Shown here piece by piece: positions 4,544 through 6,040 of a stretch of 6,040 nucleotides of DNA. The notes beneath the pieces are model-generated. The model was given only the letters and a program-made list of their open reading frames with translations, had not been told where the DNA came from and searched no databases. The translations under genes were made by a program, and so were the position numbers. Where the stretch lies: NCBI GenBank assembly GCA_016193065.1, contig JACPSX010000249.1:1-6040 (forward strand). Direction: 5' to 3'. Source of the stretch: Candidatus Tectimicrobiota bacterium. GTDB taxonomy: Bacteria; JACPSX01. Position 1 is the stretch's first letter, and every line of letters starts with the position of its first letter.

Positions 4544-5665
4544 CTACGGGAAGTCGTTGCGAGCCCTGATGATACAGTCGACCATGTGGGCACCGCCGCT
4601 CGCCGAGTTCTCGTCGGATGTCTGCCCGCTCTGGTCGGCGACGACCCGCGGCCACGATTCTCCATCCCACCAGGCGAAGAACGGGCCGCCCGACTGCCCG
4701 GGCCAAACGTCACCCTGGTGGAAGATCCGCGTGTGGACTTCGCGGTCCCAGAAGGACCCGTCGAGCGCGATGCTTCCCTGGTACGAGGGACGCTGGCCAC
4801 CTGCCAAGTCGCCGGGATAGCCGATGTGGCTCCAGTAGGGCTCGCCGTCCCAGTCGTCCGACCAACTCCGGGAACCCATCCAGCCGGTGAGATCGCCGAT
4901 TCGATTATTGAGCACCACCGCTACGTAGTCGTGTTGGCCCTCCGTGCGGTTCAGCGAGGGGCCGAACACCTTCAACTCCTCCCAGTATATCCACGTGCCC
5001 CAGGCAACGCCGAAGGGTGCGCTTCCGTCGAAGTACGCAGGCGTGAATTTGACCCAACCGGCCGTGCCGTCGGAGTTCCACTGGATCGCATGGCTGCAGG
5101 TGAGCATGTGGCGGGGCCCAACCATCACGCCGCTTGCCTGGCCACCCGGGGTGTCCACGCGGCCAACGGTGCACCAGGGAAACGCCGTGTCATTGAAGGT
5201 GTAGCGGTTGTCCGGCGCGAAGATAGTCGTCGCCTGGTGTACGTCCCTTGGCCGATCCGGCAGCGCCGCACTCTGGACGCGAGGGGGCACCACGAGATCG
5301 GACGGAAGGCGCCTCGGAAGTGGCCGAAGCGGCAAGTGATCGGGTAGGTAACCCTCGAAATCGGGCCACTCCTTCTGTCTCTGCCGGATGTCCTTCTCCG
5401 GCCCGAACTTGCGGGTCTCGATTGCCGGCGGAAGGGCGTGCACTCCGAGCGTGGCGCCCCGGACTGAAAGCTTCACCTCGTAGGCCTGGCCCATGTTTCT
5501 GCCCTTGCTCGCTGCCACCGACAAATAAACCTGGGGCGTCGCGGTGGCGGCGAGCATTACCGACATTTCGAGGGGCAGTTCCTCCGCGCTCTTTAATGGC
5601 TCTCGCGGCTTCAGTCGCGCCACAAGCTCGTCCAAGTGAAGTGGTCGTGCGGGTTTCTCTGGCAT
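4544..5665 (-). CDS. Trypsin-like serine protease (S1/V8 type) with long N-terminal extension
   Basis: The product has 373 residues. The protease domain occupies about 150-373. The catalytic His192 is in MLTCSHAI, Asp246 in QHDYVAVV, and the nucleophile Ser325 in GQSGGP (323-328), with glycines forming the oxyanion pocket. The arrangement and the HDYVAVVLNN and GYPGD strands fit the bacterial V8/glutamyl-endopeptidase branch of the chymotrypsin fold. Residues 1-149 form a proline- and arginine-rich region, including a segment with predicted beta character (about 33-75), that may act as a propeptide or binding module. No signal peptide or membrane helix is visible at the start, so export by the usual Sec route is not supported. 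Cys165 and Cys190 could bridge next to the active site. AGGGGG lies 8 nt before the ATG. The region is GC-rich and has long antisense open frames, which are shadows. The natural substrate is unknown. Confidence 0.88.
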   Translation of the reverse strand: MPEKPARPLHLDELVARLKPREPLKSAEELPLEMSVMLAATATPQVYLSVAASKGRNMGQAYEVKLSVRGATLGVHALPPAIETRKFGPEKDIRQRQKEWPDFEGYLPDHLPLRPLPRRLPSDLVVPPRVQSAALPDRPRDVHQATTIFAPDNRYTFNDTAFPWCTVGRVDTPGGQASGVMVGPRHMLTCSHAIQWNSDGTAGWVKFTPAYFDGSAPFGVAWGTWIYWEELKVFGPSLNRTEGQHDYVAVVLNNRIGDLTGWMGSRSWSDDWDGEPYWSHIGYPGDLAGGQRPSYQGSIALDGSFWDREVHTRIFHQGDVWPGQSGGPFFAWWDGESWPRVVADQSGQTSDENSASGGAHMVDCIIRARNDFP

Positions 5666-5915
5666 TTCTTTTACCCCCTCTCAGATTCTGAGTTTGACTC
5701 GTCGCTCCGACTTCAATTGGTCAACTTGCATCAAGAATAAGATCACCTCCCTTCAAGCCACCAAGCAATATGTCGCCAAACTATGGATCCTATGGTTCCG
5801 TATAAGAACCCTGGTGTTGCCTCCCTGCAGCATAAGACCCTTGGTCCTCATCTCGCAAAAACGCTGCGGAGGTCGTATCCGTCTTCCAACAAATGAATGG
5901 CAAGAGAATACCCTA

Positions 5916-5970
5916 ACACTAACGTTCGCCTAAGATGGTGTCAAGGAAAATGACCTGATCCTTGACAACC
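5916..5970 (-). repeat. Dispersed promoter-bearing repeat, copy 3 (upstream of the protease)
   Basis: The minus-strand core is GGATCAGGTCATTTTCC then TTGACACCATCT. The -35 TTGACA is at 5939-5944 and TAGTGT at 5916-5921 with a 17-bp spacer, pointing to the protease about 250 bp away. This copy lacks one C after TTGACA. It also contains a perfect 9-bp inverted repeat, TGTCAAGGA (5939-5947) and TCCTTGACA (5959-5967), not present in the other two copies. Confidence 0.62.
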
Positions 5971-5990
5971 TCCCTGGATTCCCCTACAGT
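5962..5990 (+). promoter_or_regulatory. Candidate sigma70 promoter pointing out of the right edge
   Basis: TTGACA (5962-5967) and TACAGT (5985-5990, 4/6) are 17 bp apart. The -35 box is the right arm of the inverted repeat whose left arm supplies the -35 of the opposite promoter, so the two would be divergent, face-away promoters. Any gene served would begin beyond 6040. Confidence 0.4.
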
Positions 5991-6000
5991 GAGGCCGCAT

Positions 6001-6019
6001 GATCCCGTCGGGCGGGATC
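6001..6019. repeat. Short perfect hairpin GATCCCG-tcggg-CGGGATC
   Basis: The 7-bp stem (6001-6007 with 6013-6019) is perfect around a 5-nt loop, and the loop repeats the stem's CGGG. If the plus-strand promoter at 5962-5990 is used, the hairpin lies at the very 5' end of that transcript. There is no T-run on either side. Confidence 0.5.
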
Positions 6020-6040
6020 CGAATCACCCATTCACAAGGC

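Larger units (their letters stand above)
5666..6040. other. Intergenic leader of the protease gene to the window edge
   Basis: No supported gene is present. It contains the protease ribosome site (about 5673-5680), a small CTCAG-att-CTGAG palindrome (5680-5692), AT-richer sequence without a strong promoter (5693-5915), dispersed repeat copy 3 with divergent promoter-like boxes (5916-5990), and a hairpin at 6001-6019. A 79-residue open frame on the plus strand (5694-5933) has no recognisable features. Confidence 0.55.

Noticed and set aside
4274-5347. A 357-codon open frame on the plus strand starting inside repeat copy 2
   Set aside because: It runs antisense to the protease, which has a full catalytic triad and a good ribosome site. 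The plus-strand translation is Arg/Val/Ala/Pro-rich without motifs, typical of a GC-rich shadow frame.
5248-5691. A 147-codon plus-strand frame
   Set aside because: It is antisense to the N-terminal part of the protease and is rich in Pro/Arg/Ala, as expected for a shadow frame.
5911-5930. CTTAGGCGAACGTTAG on the minus strand, resembling the end of an integron attC repeat
   Set aside because: The base after GTTAG does not fit GTTRRRY, and no paired core site is found in 5931-6040; it overlaps the promoter-like part of repeat copy 3.
1-6040. CRISPR arrays, tRNA or rRNA genes, complete insertion sequences
   Set aside because: No regularly spaced repeats, cloverleaf with T-loop GTTCRANNC, rRNA-conserved stretch or transposase was recognised on either strand.

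Overview
The window looks like an accessory or intergenic-rich stretch of a Gram-negative, proteobacterium-like chromosome. This rests on dispersed REP-like palindromes of the 'TTCGACAAGCTCAGG / GTGAGCCTGTCGAACCA' type, HigBA-type toxin-antitoxin remains, a DUF4143 ATPase and an encapsulin-type ferritin. The sequence alone does not fix the taxon. Gene density is low, and most real genes lie on the minus strand. Base composition visibly shifts between blocks: the DUF4160/DUF2442 pair is AT-richer than the GC-rich serine protease.

Layout. Positions 1-397 (minus) hold a decayed higB-higA locus. A deletion has fused a truncated toxin to the antitoxin C-terminus, and a Trp codon has become a stop; a near-consensus, apparently leaderless promoter still faces it. 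Positions 534-920 (minus) encode a small conserved protein with a Cys/His cluster, preceded by a REP-like block (960-1086). Positions 1178-1736 (minus) are a tightly overlapping DUF4160-DUF2442 two-gene operon. Positions 2006-2190 (minus) are a second higA 3' fragment, about 87% identical at DNA level to the first. A complete AAA/DUF4143 ATPase follows on the plus strand (2300-3472), with a 41-nt interrupted palindrome in its leader. Positions 3603-3881 (minus) encode an encapsulin-type ferritin with no encapsulin gene beside it. Positions 4544-5665 (minus) encode a trypsin-like serine protease with an intact triad and no visible signal peptide.

The least expected pattern is a dispersed repeat present three times (about 1848-1897, 4255-4303, 5916-5970). 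All copies have the same orientation. Each lies upstream of a minus-strand gene or operon (DUF4160/DUF2442, ferritin, protease). Each carries a perfect TTGACA followed 17-18 bp later by a TANNNT hexamer, so the repeat may act as a mobile promoter cassette. The third copy is also an inverted repeat that creates a second TTGACA-17-TACAGT promoter pointing off the right edge.

The genes do not form one pathway. The picture is an island of toxin-antitoxin remains, TA-like pairs and lone accessory genes, separated by repeat-rich spacers. Two same-direction higA fragments bracket the left cargo.
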